64,000 bases of DNA from Strigamia acuminata. Lineage: Eukaryota; Arthropoda; Chilopoda; Geophilomorpha; Linotaeniidae. The position numbers and the translations under genes were made by a program. Shown piece after piece: positions 9,250-20,731 of the stretch. The stretch covers positions 8,653,601-8,717,600 of the forward strand of contig OX442324.1 of assembly GCA_949358305.1 (NCBI GenBank). The letters run 5' to 3'. The first letter of the stretch is position 1. Each line of letters begins with the position of its first letter. Below the pieces are notes generated by a model. That model was not told the DNA's origin and did no database searches. It saw only the letters and a list, made by a program, of their open reading frames with translations.

Positions 9250-11130
9250 GTTCCAAGTGGTTTTTAAACTTCAACAACACTTTGTTCACGTACGCTCTTT
9301 GATGAAGAACTAATTGTTGTTTGTGCGAGTGAAATTCGACTCCTAGCAACTTCTTCGTTTGTCCGAGGATCAATAAATCAAATTGCGTTCCAATCATGTT
9401 GAGTATTTTCATCGCATCTTTGTACTGCTTTCCAAAGACAACGATATCGTCAACGTAGACGATTAGATGCGCAATATCTCCGTATTTATAGACGCAATTG
9501 CACCAATTCACGTGTTCAAGTCCTAGTTTCAACAAAGTCTCCTCCAGTTCTATTCCCCATTCTCGCGCTCATGCATGGTGTCAATCTCGTCGTTCATCGC
9601 TTGGTGCCATTCATTCCTTTCGGGTAAAGTCGCGATTTCCTCATAACGTACAATAACGTGGACTTCTAGGTGATTGGCTTCGAAGTTGATATTCATATCA
9701 TCAAAGTCCACGTCAAGACTATCTGTCGTCGTATTCGATTCTGAGGGCTTTTTCTTCCTTTTGTCCTCAAACAGATGCTCAGGAACATGAAGATTGTGGT
9801 CGGCACAATAACGCTTTACGTCTGGTATTGAGCGTAATTTGGGTTTGTCATAACCCTGGATCGTGTACTCGACATCCTTCTGTCCAGTTGGTCTGATCTT
9901 CTCTGTTTTCTTCCAAATTAGTGCAGGAATTGTTGCAACTGGAATCAAAGGTGTTTGCCCAGGTTGTGGCAAAACATTTGGAAGTTTCACTCCTTGTAAA
10001 TTATGTTACAACTTCTCGTCTGGCAGTCTAAATTTCAATTTAACTGGAGGCAGTTCCAGTTGTGGGTCCTCCTTCTTCTTGACTGGTACTGGCGGGGGTA
10101 GCGGCGGCCTCACATCTTCATCCGAATAATATTGGCGATCATTGTCTATGTCCAAATTGTCGTCCAAATGGTCGATGTAAGTCGTGTATTTTTCTGGTAG
10201 GCCCAGCACGCCTTCAACACCGCGCCTGCTTTCTACGAATTTCACGTCGCTGGTTTCGACAACCTTCGAAAATTCCGGCAGCCATACTCGATATCCTTTC
10301 GTGATTCTCGAATATCCGAGCATAATTCCATGCAAACTCTTGTTGTCGATTTTGCCATCTCGAATTCTTTTTTGCACAAAGCATAAACTCCCAAACTTTC
10401 TCAAATGTCTGAGTGATGGTTTACGTCCGTAGTACAATTCCATCGGCGTCTTGTCCGAATTCAGCTTGGCGATCCTATTCCTGAGGTAGTTAAAAGTCAA
10501 GATGGCTTCTCCCCAGAATCGATGTTCCAAGCCGGCATCGTAGACAAGTGCTCGCATCCCATTTGCTAGTGTCTGGTTCAGTCTCTCGGAAACGCCATTT
10601 TGGACAGGAGTGTACGCGTTAGTCCTTTCGTGGGCGATTCCTAGTCCTTGGAGGTACTCTCCAAACTTGTTTGAGCAGAACTCTATACCGTTATCCGTAC
10701 GAATTGCTAGAACCGATTTTCCAAGCAATCGTTCTATACGTTTCACGTGCTTTTGGAAAATGTCAAATACTTCGTCCTTCTTCTTCATTAAGTAGACTGT
10801 TGAATAACGAGAGAAGTCGTCCGTGATAGTTAAGAAGTATTTGTTTCCCGAGAGCGTTGGTGTGCCAAATGCTCCGCATACATCCATATGCAACAACTGT
10901 AGTGGTTCTGTTGATCTAATCCCTGGTATCGACTTGTGTGAGACAGCTTTCTTCTTTGCTAACGTGCAAACATCGCATTGCGTGATTTGGACATCGAGAA
11001 TTGGCAATCCAATCACTGCACCTCCTTTGCTCATTGCTTGCACGCTCGGAAAATAGATATGGCTCAGCCGCTCATGCCAAAGTCTTGCCTCCTCTGGATT
11101 AGACGCACTCTTTGTTGTACTCTGTGTTGA
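9250..11130 (-). pseudogene. Copia-C integrase and partial RT
   Basis: The minus-strand frame at 10006-11043 holds the integrase: LLHMDVCGAF, TITDDFSRYS, IRTDNGIEFCSN and GVSERLNQT, followed by the copia linker. The frame at 9550-9990 continues to DTMHEREN. It is then joined near 9573 to REWGIELEET, so about 390 bp that Copia-B has (RT fingers and part of palm) is deleted. The last part has YVDDIVVFGK and ends at KNHLE (about 9252). A frame change near 11130 separates it from gag-protease. Confidence 0.9.
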
Positions 11131-12557
11131 AATAGTTGGCTCTTGTTTCTTTTGTTCGCCTTGTTATTCGCTTTTTGTCGTAACTTTTCAAAGTCGGGCT
11201 TTTGGTCACTCAGTTTGATGTAGTATAGACGATCCTTCTTCACGGCTTCCATCAACTGCCTTTTCCACTGAGGATCGTATATCTTGACCAGTCCCGAGCC
11301 AACAGCGACTTTGCATCGTGCTTCGTCAATGCATGGTCCCGACAATAAGTTTCTTCGCATATCCGGCGCATAATAAACTTTCTTCAATGTGATTGGAATT
11401 GTCTCACTTCCAACCAAACACATCACGCAAATGTCCCCGACGCCCTGAATTTGAATTAAAGTTTTCTTATCCGCTTGACTTATTGTTCCTGTGGTCTCTT
11501 TGAAGTTGAAGAATTGATTCCTGTCTTTGCAGAAATGTCCAGTGGCCTCGGTGTCGTAGATCCAACAGTGGTTGGCTGCGCTGCACTGTAACATCTCTTC
11601 TTCGCTCAACTCGGTGAGAAAACCGACATCGAACATGTTAGTGTCCAATTCCTCGACAGTACTCGTGTTTTGGCTGTTATTCGACGGTAATTGCGCTGTG
11701 CAATCTCTCGCCCAGTGCCCTGGTTGATTGCACCGAAAACACGGCCCCCGTCCTGGTGATCCGGTCGTGTTTCCGCGAAAACTTCTCGAATTTTTGCCGC
11801 CTCTGAAATTCGATTTGCCACGATTTTGTCCGCCTTGAAAACCACGATTGTTTTGGCTATAATTTCCTTGTTGTTGGGATTTCTGAGAGTTGTCGCTGCT
11901 CTTTGTGTTCGGGTTACTTGGGCTTGTAGCAAAAGCATCTATGATTTGTCCCTGACCAGAATCTCTTCGCTGTTGCGCCAATCTGCCCTCTTCAGCGACC
12001 AATTCCGCTTCGACTTTCTCTAACGTAAAATCCTTATCGTCCCAACGATAAATACTCTGCACAATTGACTGGTATTCTTGTGGCAGGTATCGGATCAGCT
12101 GGAAAGCCTGATACAAATTGTCCAAGTCATGTTTGACGTCGGCTAGTCGCTTCGCTGCATTACGTATCTTCGCCGCGAACACGCCAATCGTCTCCGTTGC
12201 TGGATCGTATTTTAAATTAAAGAATTCATCCAGCAGGCGTATTATTCTCGCCCTCGAGACCGGTTCGAAGTTAGTTTTCAGCGTGTCCCACGCTGTTTTC
12301 GCATCCTCGGTCCCGCTGAGCAATTCGTGATATTGCTCCTCAATGGCGTAATAAATTAGGCTGAATGCTCGTCCCTTCCGTAGTTGATAATCTGAACGAT
12401 CTCGCCAAGATGCTCCCGGTGCCAGCGCTTCTTGTGTTCCATCGGTGAAGGCCCAACATCCGTGATGCATCAACAGCACTTTGATTTGCTGTTTCCACGT
12501 ATCGTAGTTCGTTCTGTTCAAAAGTGTTATTTTCCGCTCGAGTTTTTCCGTGTCCAT
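11064..12557 (-). pseudogene. Copia-C gag-protease
   Basis: Starts at the ATG at 12557 (MDTEKLERKITLLNR), the same start as in Copia-B. The frame stays open upstream to 12644, but that part is leader. It holds a gag domain, CCHC knuckle CFRCNQPGHWARDC (about 11715-11755) and a protease site reading YDTEATGHF where Copia-B has YDTGATGHF. The catalytic glycine is thus replaced by glutamate. The frame is lost near 11130, before the GAG-pre-integrase motif EEARLWHERL, which continues in another frame. Confidence 0.88.
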
Positions 12558-13028
12558 TGTGAATTTAGTGTCCAACACACGAGAAACACACCAAAAACAC
12601 GCACTAATTCTCTCAAAAACACTTTGAAATACTGGTAATCGCAACTGGGTGCAGTGTTGCGATGTTAGTTCGCTCTTAATACTATGTTAGTGTATCCTGT
12701 TACAACACTAAGCTAATAATGGTATTCAAAAATAGAAAAATGAAATAAACGAAATAAATTGTTCATGTGTGATGTCTTCCTGCTGTAGATAAACCGCTTG
12801 TTCTGTGTCGACAGCTTCGAATCACACTTCGCGTATGGTTGAGAAAAATCATCGTCCTTACGTATTGTTGATTTTTCCTCGTTTTTGGCAATTGTTCTCC
12901 GTTCCCAGCTCGTTCACACTTCCCGTGTGGCTGTCGAGCGTCGTTGTCTTGACGTATCTCTCGTTGAATCGTCTTCTCGACGAAAAACCCGATAACACGT
13001 TGACTTGACGTATCGCGCCTCGCGATAT
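12558..13028 (-). other. Copia-C leader with conserved hairpin
   Basis: Non-coding leader between LTR and gag. At 13011-13027 it has a perfect 7-bp stem (tatcgcg and cgcgata) with loop cct. The same place in Copia-B (48598-48618) has a 9-bp stem with the same loop and a paired base change, so the helix rather than the sequence is kept. I found no convincing tRNA primer site here. Confidence 0.55.
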
Positions 13029-13610
13029 CCGGAAAAATCGTCCGGAAAATGCCAAAAAAAAGCTTATTAATTGAATGTTTAATAAAGTCCGAACCCAATT
13101 AGTGATTCTGCGTTGTTTGATGGTCAACAGTTGCTCCAAAAACCGTGGATCCCCGGCACGAACACAGGCTGCTGGTTTTCCTCATGGGCGCCGCCATTTT
13201 GGATTTGGAGGAGAAACGCCTTCTTTTTCACCTGTTGTTGACTTGGAATGCTTTAAATCACTCTGGATGTTTTTCCCACGTTGTTTGTGGCCCATAACCT
13301 TGTTGTGTGTTGCTATAAAACAACTGCAAACTTGTGTAGACAGTGGCTGAGAAAAACATTAGTTGTGGAGACAAAATGACACATCATCCTTGCAGGTGAG
13401 AATCAAAACATCAAGTGCATTTTATTCATTGGTCACCTGACCTCATACAAAAAGAGCCACCTGTTGGCAGCATATAAATACTATATGTAAACAAATGCCG
13501 CGATCATTTGTGCTGGCTAAATACAAGCATTAACATTGGACAAAAGATAATACGATACACACACACATATACGCATTCAATTGGTAATTAATACACACGA
13601 TATCTTAACA
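13029..13610 (-). repeat. Copia-C 5' LTR
   Basis: About 582 bp. The upper end is certain: on the minus strand it starts TGTTAAGATATCG, next to resumed Copia-D sequence. The lower end is set by similarity to the Copia-B LTR, including ggcacgaacac and catgggcgccgccat, and may be off by tens of bases. No partner LTR survives. Confidence 0.7.
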
Positions 13611-16600
13611 AACGTCACCTCTAGAACGTAGTCGGAGTCCTGCTTCTGGGAAATAATAAACATCTGTTTTTAATTTGCCAGGTTCCTGCACTTTGCGCAA
13701 ATGTTCCTCTCTTTTCCAATGTCTGCACACCGAATCGCCTCCAACATAACGCCACTTATACGCAGTTGCAGCTCCCGTTGGAGGTGGACCATGCTGTGCT
13801 GCTGGATGGGCTTGTGGCGCATTGCCACGAGAACCTCGACGAGCGTTCACGAAACGTAATGGTGAACCCGGTGGTGTTCCTGGCGGTGTGTGAGTCGGCG
13901 TAGTACCTGGTGTGATAAGTGGGCTTGGCGCTCGAGATGTCACAGGAGAAATTATTGGAGATTGGACAGGTGTTGGAATTTTAATCGGAGACCCTGGTGG
14001 TGTCCGGGCTTGAGCGCCTGGCGGAGCCGAATCGTCAGAGTCATAGTCCGTGTCACATTCATCTTCTGAATCCGGAAATTTGGGCCAATCTGTGTATTCC
14101 AAGTCGTCTTCAAACCTCACTTGCGGTTGTGAAATGCGCAATGGTTGATAAGTTTGCGACGATTGATGCGTTTAGTCCATATCTGGCCCCATCCACGGTT
14201 CCTGAGGACCTCGGTAATAATTGGAACGTTTGTAGGATTGCCGTTCATCAATTTGAACATGAATTGATTCGATAACTCTATTGTCTTTTGGATTCCAGAT
14301 GCGATAACCTCGCGTTGTGGTGGCGTAACCAACTAAATAGCCCTCCCAAGCTCGTGGATCCAATTTGTCCCTGCCAGGCGCTGTATGATGGACCCAGCAC
14401 TTGGAGCTTAACTTCCGAAGATGTCGGAGTGAAAGGGCACGTCGGCGCCACAAAATATAGGGCATCTCATTTTTAAGGCGTGAATGAGGGCACCGATTCT
14501 TGATATACGAGAATGTCACTGCGAATTCCGCCCAAAGTTCATTCGGAAGTCCAGTTTCATCTAGGATGGCACGCGTGTAATCCGCCATTGTGCGGTTTAT
14601 TCTCTCAGCTGTGCCATTCATAGCGGGGCTATGGGGATTGGTCCGCTGGGCTTGAATCCCGGTCTCTTTTAAATAGCGGTCGAATTCGTTTGATAAGAAC
14701 TCCCCTCCTCGGTCGGTTCGGATGGCCTTGACTCGCTTATTAGTCACTCGTTCAATTCGTGTGACATAGTCCTTAAAGAGTCCAAATACTTGGGATTTCT
14801 GGGCCATCGGAAATATCCAGGCATAGCGCGTGGCATCGTCGATAATCGTTAGCACATAACGCGCGCCTCCGTAGGAAGTCGTTCTTGAGGCTCCCCACAC
14901 GTCCATGTGTAGGAGATCTAAAGCCTTGGTTGAGATAGGATGCTCATCCGGTTTGTGAGAAACACGGGTGGATTTTGCAATTCTGCAATGATTGCAAGAA
15001 AGTTCTCTATTCACTTCTGCCGGTGTTACTCCATACACTTGGTCATTTTCGGCCAGAAGTTTCATAGCATTGGTATGTAGATGACCCAATCTGCTGTGCC
15101 ATATCCCAGTCGCATCCTTTTTTACCGTAGGCGCTGCAACTTTCTTTTGATTCGCCGACTTTGGATTCGGTTGGGAAGTTGGAGGAATTGCCTTTAATGT
15201 ATCGGCAAAGGATGGGACTTGCGGTAATGGATTGGCAGGAACAGGCACAGTAGATGTCTTGGATTGGTTTGTTTTGGTAGGAGCAGGCGGAGGAATTTCT
15301 TTTGGCAAAGGAGGGAATTCGAGCCGAAAATCAGTAAAGAGTTCAGGATCTTTCGACTTTTTCTTTGTCCTTGGATACTGGATATAATCCTCTTCTGCCG
15401 TAACTAATGTTCGGGTCGGAGCGGTCGACTGCGCAATAGGCACATCCACTGTTGACATCAGTGTTGAAGGTGGGCACAAGCCGTCGACATAATAAAGGCC
15501 GCTCTTTTCTTTGGCCCGAAGCATTGGATGCTTAATGTCGGATTTGTAGACATAGACGTCTCCATTCCAAATATGGATGTGATGTTTAGTTTTGTCCATT
15601 TTTGACACTGAAATCAAATTCGCCTCAATTTTTGGCGCATACAACACATCTTGGAGATTTACGACACATTCTACGTTGTTGATCATGGAGATAATTTGGA
15701 CTTTGCCCTTTCCAAGAACTTCGGAATGTCCTTGACCTAATGCGATGTTGAAGGGCACAACTTTGACAAAGTCCTGAAACCATGCTTGAACGTGGCACAC
15801 ATGATCGGTCGCCCCACAATCCACTATCCATTCATGTGATTGCATGAAGTGAATTGTGGGCAACTGTTGCGGAGCACTGGCGAAAAAGTTCGTTTCCCGC
15901 CTTGCGCTGGAATTCCCCCTTGGCCTTGAATCATCTCGGTTAGAGTTCTTGTTGCGTTTACGGCTAGAACTTCTGGGTTTCCGTTGGAAATTGGCAGCGG
16001 GTTGATTCTTGTCATCTCGGCGAGGCGGTAATGGACATTTATTAGCATAATGGCCATATTCCTGGCAATTGAAACACTGCACCGAAGATAACGGTCTAGG
16101 GGGTCGAGAACGATTTCTACCACGCTGTTTTTCACCAGCATAGGCACGTGATGTTTTCGAATTGTCTATATCGCGTGAATCTATAGCTTTGAGTCGCATA
16201 TGTTCCGCAAGCAATTGTTCAGACACTTTCTTTGGTGTAAATTCGGCATTTGGCAAGTGATATATTGTGAAGGAGATCTGTGAATATTCACTAGGCAATA
16301 AATCCAAGTACTGGTATGCGTGATGATCAGGCGAAGTTGTTTCTCCGATGTCCTTCATCTGGCGGACATGATAGTCAACGCAACTTAAGAAATCGGCCAT
16401 GTCTTCGCCTTGTTCTAGGCGCAAATTCAAAAATTCGCGGCGCATGGCTGCCTGTCGTGCGCGAGATGATGGCGCATAAATGTTGGCTAAAATGTCCCAT
16501 GCTTCCTTCGGGGTTTTACAATCATCTAGCGCAGACTTCTTCGCCTCGCTTACAGAACAGTATATTAAGCCTAATGCCTTGGCTTTACGACGCTTGTATT

Positions 16601-16775
16601 TCTTCTTTTCCTTATCACCGGCGGTTTTAAGGAATTCTACCTCTTCTTCTTCCGTCACATGTTCCCACAATTCCTCACTTCTCAGCACCATGCGCATTGA
16701 GCGCTGCCATAGTTCGTAGTTTCCTACGCTGAGAATGGGAAGGCGTCCGGAATTAGCTTCGGCGGATTTTGCCAT
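13611..16775 (-). pseudogene. Copia-D gag-protease-integrase and linker
   Basis: Starts at the ATG at 16775 (MAKSAEANSGRLP). It has a gag domain, CCHC knuckle CFNCQEYGHYANKC, a protease with the unusual site VDCGATDHVC (see Copia-A), GAG-pre-integrase IWHSRLGHLH, and integrase with LHMDVWGAS, IIDDATRYAW, IRTDRGGEFLSN and NGTAERINRT. The frame stops at a TAA at about 14172 where Copia-A has a glutamine codon. It then continues in the same register through a Pro/Ser/Thr-rich linker to SRGDV at 13611, where Copia-C is inserted. Apart from that stop it is well preserved. Confidence 0.9.
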
Positions 16776-17647
16776 AATGACGTGGAGCTACGAAACAATC
16801 CGAAGCGAAGCACACTGGATGGAGAATGTTACAATCGATGCACTTGACGGTCTCGGAGCACAATATCGCGTTGCACAACACAAATACGGCGCACAATTCG
16901 AAGCACTGTCAAAGCGGATATCAATCGAATGGGGATGCCAATGCTACAATTGGCACAAATAAGCTCAATCAAGTATTCCCCTAACGCCCTTTGCAAACCG
17001 CCTAGGGCCACGGAAACGTTAGGTGGCGCAGGAATAGCCTTGATTGAGAATGAGTTAGTGCAGTGGCTCGACTGAAACCGAAGGGCACTAACTATTCTAA
17101 GGGACCCACAAAAACTTAATATTATCTTAGGTGGTAACAAGCTAATTACGACAACTAAAAGGCAATATTTAATTAATGTGATGAGACGTTGCGCCAATAA
17201 TCGGGAATCTAAAATGGCGTTGATGCGCATTAAAATGCGAAAATGGTCGAAATTCGTCGTTTTTCTCGCTGAAAAATTCGAAAATCGTCGTGACAACGAC
17301 CGTACTCTGTGTACGAGGTCGGGATATTCCAGAATTCGTTGTTCACACTGCGTCCAGTGGGTTTCTAACGTCGAATCTCGTCGGAAAATGGCGAAAACCT
17401 GAAAATAAATTGAAATTTGTCTCGAAAATTGCGAAACCCGCAGAAATTCGGACGAAATTAAATGAAAAATCGTAGAGCTGGTCGTGCAGACTACGTGAGA
17501 ACGTCGGCGTGTAGTCTCGAACGTTCTAGAGACGAAAATCGTCGCAAAAATCGGCGCAATCTGCAAATAGAAAATTTATCGCAAATTTGCGAATTTTGCA
17601 AAAATGGCGATAAAAATTAGCGGTTTCGGCGTGCTGCAAGGATAGCA
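16776..17647 (-). other. Copia-D 5' leader, no gene
   Basis: Leader of about 870 bp between primer site and gag, alignable with 43092-43925 in Copia-A, with small differences around 16960-17060. No protein is supported; the long minus-strand frame at 16829-17566 is not kept intact in Copia-A. Confidence 0.6.
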
Positions 17648-17664
17648 ACCACCCTCTGCTACCA
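17648..17664 (-). promoter_or_regulatory. Copia-D primer binding site (initiator tRNA-Met)
   Basis: On the minus strand TGGTAGCAGAGGGTGGT follows the LTR after two bases. It matches the complement of the initiator tRNA-Met 3' end except at one position. It forms a 10-bp inverted repeat with the LTR end CCTCTGCTACA. Confidence 0.9.
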
Positions 17665-17666
17665 CT

Positions 17667-18138
17667 TGTAGCAGAGGAGTGCGCTCACAGTATGAAATAC
17701 TGTGTGTGGAAGCGAATTTAAATGCCGAAACACGGCTAACATGAGCGCAATGACGTGCGCGCACCTCCAGCGCTTGAAAATGGTGGAAAATAAAGTCACT
17801 GCACTCTAAAGTGCTCATATGTGACAAACACAATGTAAAAATAAACTAAATGTTTAATAAAAACGAAAATGCTTACATAATTTGGTCCATTTAGGTGGAG
17901 AAAATACATGAATGCTTGCTGGCATGCAAGCGGCCATTGTGATTGTGAAAAACATACATGCACACCATCTGGTGTTAATAATAAGTAATACAAAAGCAAA
18001 CAGTATAGAGGCAGCATTATGCCCAATGTTAAATAATGAAAAGAAGTCTAAATAAATACACTAAGCTGCATAATGCAGTAATACATTAAGAAACACACGT
18101 AATGGATACAATGGACTATTTGGTATTGGAAAACAACA
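17667..18138 (-). repeat. Copia-D 5' LTR
   Basis: A 472-bp copy of 7885-8356 with about four differences, including catgaatg versus catgagtg and tagagg versus tatagg. Followed by the target duplication aagtc. Confidence 0.95.
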
Positions 18139-18345
18139 AAGTCCTCGTCGTCCAGTGCATCTCGTAAATGCATCTATAAATGTCTCGCTGGTCAAATTTG
18201 ACACCAGTTCGAGATGTACTCCTCTCGTAACGGCACATGTAAAAAGTGCAACGTAACTCTTGCTGCCGTCTTTTAAAATCAATGGTCCCGCGAAATCCAC
18301 TCCTGTTACCTCGAAGGGGTCGCTTGGTTCAACACGATCGTTTGG
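18139..18345 (-). pseudogene. BEL/Pao integrase core, N-terminal part (host element)
   Basis: Minus-strand frame with VEPSDPFEVTGVDFAGPL, SYVALFTCAVTRGVHLELV and TFIDAFTRCTGRRG. This is the first half of the BEL/Pao integrase core, including the first catalytic aspartate (GVDFAGP). The second half continues at 7884 after Copia-D. The upper end at about 18345 is fused directly to the Copia-E integrase. The BEL zinc-binding region expected between this and 21613 is therefore deleted. Confidence 0.92.
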
Positions 18346-19162
18346 TTGCGGGATTCCATACTCTATATCCCCTTGTAGTGAATGCATACCCAACCAGTAT
18401 GCCCTTCCATGCTCTTGAGTCAAGTTTCCCATCTCGTTTTGGTTGTGGAATATGCAAAAAGCATAAAGACCCAATGACACGCAAGTGTTTCACTGCCATG
18501 CTCCTTTGTCTGAATTTAATGTAAGGAATTTGTTCTTTCGCGAATAAATGAGGATATCTGTTTTTCAAATAAATGTAGCTAACAGCTAATTCTGCCCACA
18601 AAATCCACGGCAGGTTAGTATCCTCGATTATTGCGCGCACATTGTTAAATATTGAGCGGTTTAATCGCTCCGCAATGCCGTTCATTTGTGCTGAGTACGG
18701 GTTTGTCCTTTGGGCACCAATGCCCTTCTGTTGGAGAAAAGAATCGAATTCCTTGCTACAAAACTCTCCACCCCGATCTGTTCTGATTTCATGTACTTTT
18801 CGGTTTGAACGGCGCTCAATGCGCGCCAAGAAAGTTTTGAAAATTGGAAAAGCCTCGTCCTTCGTTTTCATAGGGTAAACCCACGAGAATCGCGTTGCAT
18901 CGTCGACTATACACAGTATGTAACGAGCACCTCCCAGGGATGTAGTGGGACAAGGACCCCACACGTCTAAATGCAACAATTCAAGTGGTCCCCCACGCTC
19001 GCGATCGTCTCTAACTTTGTAATTAGCACGGGTAGACTTTGCTATTCGGCACGAGTCGCATGCAAAATTATTCAGACTCCCTGTGAAATCTAATCCCGTT
19101 GTCTCTTCACTTTTCAACAATGGGGCTAATCCCTGTACGTGCATGTGCGCGAAGCGCTTATG
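18346..19162 (-). pseudogene. Copia-E integrase
   Basis: Continues the gag-protease frame after a TGA where relatives have the tryptophan of the GAG-pre-integrase WH motif (here HKRFAHMHVQGL). It contains CDSCRIAKSTR, LLHLDVWGPCP, CIVDDATRFSW, IRTDRGGEFCSKEF and NGIAERLNRS, so all three catalytic positions are present. It stops at RGYRVWNP by fusion to BEL sequence. Confidence 0.9.
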
Positions 19163-20665
19163 TCACATATCAATTGAAACTGCATAACTTTGCACAGTGG
19201 GTGCAGGTTGTTTGTAAACTGTCTCATAACTTGGACTCTTGCTCTGTAATTGTTCAATACGTTTTACATCTTGTGAACTTTTCAAATTTTTTACAACCTT
19301 TTGTTCAATCAATGGCAAAACACGTGTAACATTTTGTGAAATTAAATTCAAATTATTAACAATGGCATTTGCCACATTCTCATTCATTTGAACTTTTCCT
19401 TGGACACGATACAATTCATCTGTCTGCCTGTTTGCTAACAATAAACACTCCTTATTATTTTGTAAATACACTTTCAACACGCCATTGTAAATGTGTTGAT
19501 TGAATCCTGCCTCATCAATTTTACCACTGGAAATCAAGTTACGTTTAAACCCCTGGACAAAGTATACATTCTTTAAGTCCACATGGTTGTAGATTCCATT
19601 TGCAACTGTGCTAATGCACACAGCACCACAGCCAGTAATACTAGCCGTGCCCTGACCCAATTGTAATTTGGTTGGAGGTAATGACTTAAAAGTCTGGAAA
19701 TATTCCAATTTCCCGCATTCGTGATCTGACGCACCGGAATCCACAAACCATGCGTCCTCATCACACACGTTTCCAATTGAATTGGACACACTTTCCTCCA
19801 TAAATGATGCATAAAAGGCTCCACGTAAACCTCTGCCTCGTTGGGGCTGTCCGCGCCCTTTGCCACGTCCACGTGTGTTGTCCTGTTGTTTCGGGTTCGG
19901 CATTTGGCAATTCCGGGCAATATGCCCTTTCTCGTGGCAATTGTAACACAAAATATTTGAAAAATTGTTCTTACCGCCTTTGTTGTCTTGCTTTCTCTGT
20001 CCTTGTGGATTGTTGGAAGCACTAACACTGAGTGCACTCGATTCCATCGCTGACGCACTAATTCCGGTCGTGTATCTGCGTCGTGCGCTCTCTGCTAACA
20101 ATGCGGCCGACACCTTGTCAAACGTGAAATCCCCGTCGCTCCATTGATAAATGGCTTGCACTTGATGTTCATAATCCTTTCGGATTCTATTTATTAAAGT
20201 ATAAGCCTTCACCTTATCGTTGGGTTCCTGTTTTATTGATTTCAGCTCGTCCGCCGCTAATTCGACACGTGTAATGAACGTATCCACTTCTTCTTTGTCG
20301 CCGCAACGGATTGTGTAAAAATCCTCGAGAATCTTTGCATTTCTCGCGACTGACGTGGGTTCGTGCAGCTTTTTAAGGTATTCCCATACCTCTTTTGATG
20401 TATCAAGTTTAAGAAGCGACGGCTTCAACCTGGTCGCGACGCTGTTGCACAAAATTCCGCCCGCGCGAGCTTTCCGCTTCTCGTATTTTGCCAAATCCGT
20501 TGCCGACGCTCCAGCATCTGGTGCTTTCAGTGTTCCATCGTGGAATCCCCACAAGTTCAGTTCTTGTAGCAGTAGTTGTACGTCTACTTTCCACGTCTCG
20601 TAGTTCATCTTGTCCAGCGGCGCAATTCCCGCTGCCGCCGACGCCGTACTTCCTTTCGACGCCAT
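19163..20665 (-). pseudogene. Copia-E gag-protease
   Basis: About 500 codons open from the ATG at 20665 (MASKGSTASAAAG). Gag domain with MNYETWKVDVQLLLQEL, CCHC knuckle CYNCHEKGHIARNC followed by an RG-rich stretch (RGRGKGRGQPQRGRG), then protease WFVDSGASDHEC. The frame is closed by the TGA just before the integrase part. Gag and protease themselves look intact. Confidence 0.9.
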
Positions 20666-20714
20666 TTTTCCGCCGTATCGTCGCTAATTTCCGTCGATAT
20701 CGGGTTTTAGCAGA

Positions 20715-20731
20715 ACCATCTTCTGCTACCA
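20715..20731 (-). promoter_or_regulatory. Copia-E primer binding site (initiator tRNA-Met)
   Basis: On the minus strand TGGTAGCAGAAGATGGTT lies immediately next to the LTR end (CCTACA). One base differs from the perfect complement of the initiator tRNA-Met 3' end. Confidence 0.88.

Larger units (their letters stand above)
9250..13610 (-). mobile_element. Copia-C, truncated copia inside Copia-D
   Basis: A minus-strand copia of the same family as Copia-B. Its 5' LTR ends at 13610, where the Copia-D frame resumes with aacgtcacc; Copia-A, which is intact there, reads cctcaacgtcacc. The 3' LTR, the RNase H region and the second copy of the target duplication are missing: the element ends at about 9250 in the middle of RT, joined to Copia-D. 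It also carries an internal RT deletion at about 9573, a frameshift near 11130 and a changed protease motif, so it is not functional. Confidence 0.9.
7885..18138 (-). mobile_element. Copia-D, defective copia with Copia-C nested in it
   Basis: A minus-strand copia close to Copia-A. Its 472-bp LTRs (7885-8356, 17667-18138) differ at about four positions. The 5-bp duplication aagtc flanks it (7880-7884, 18139-18143) inside the BEL integrase. It encodes gag to integrase (14172-16775), part of the linker (13611-14171) and the 3' end of the RNase H region (8566-9249). The RT part is missing: it was lost together with the 3' end of Copia-C in a deletion whose scar is at about 9249. Confidence 0.92.

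Noticed and set aside
12765-12790. Primer-site-like tctacagcaggaag in the Copia-C leader
   Set aside because: Too many mismatches to the initiator tRNA-Met complement, not conserved in Copia-B, and about 240 bp from the LTR boundary inferred from Copia-B.
16829-17566. 245-codon minus-strand frame in the Copia-D leader
   Set aside because: The homologous leader of intact Copia-A breaks it into pieces, so it is not under coding constraint.
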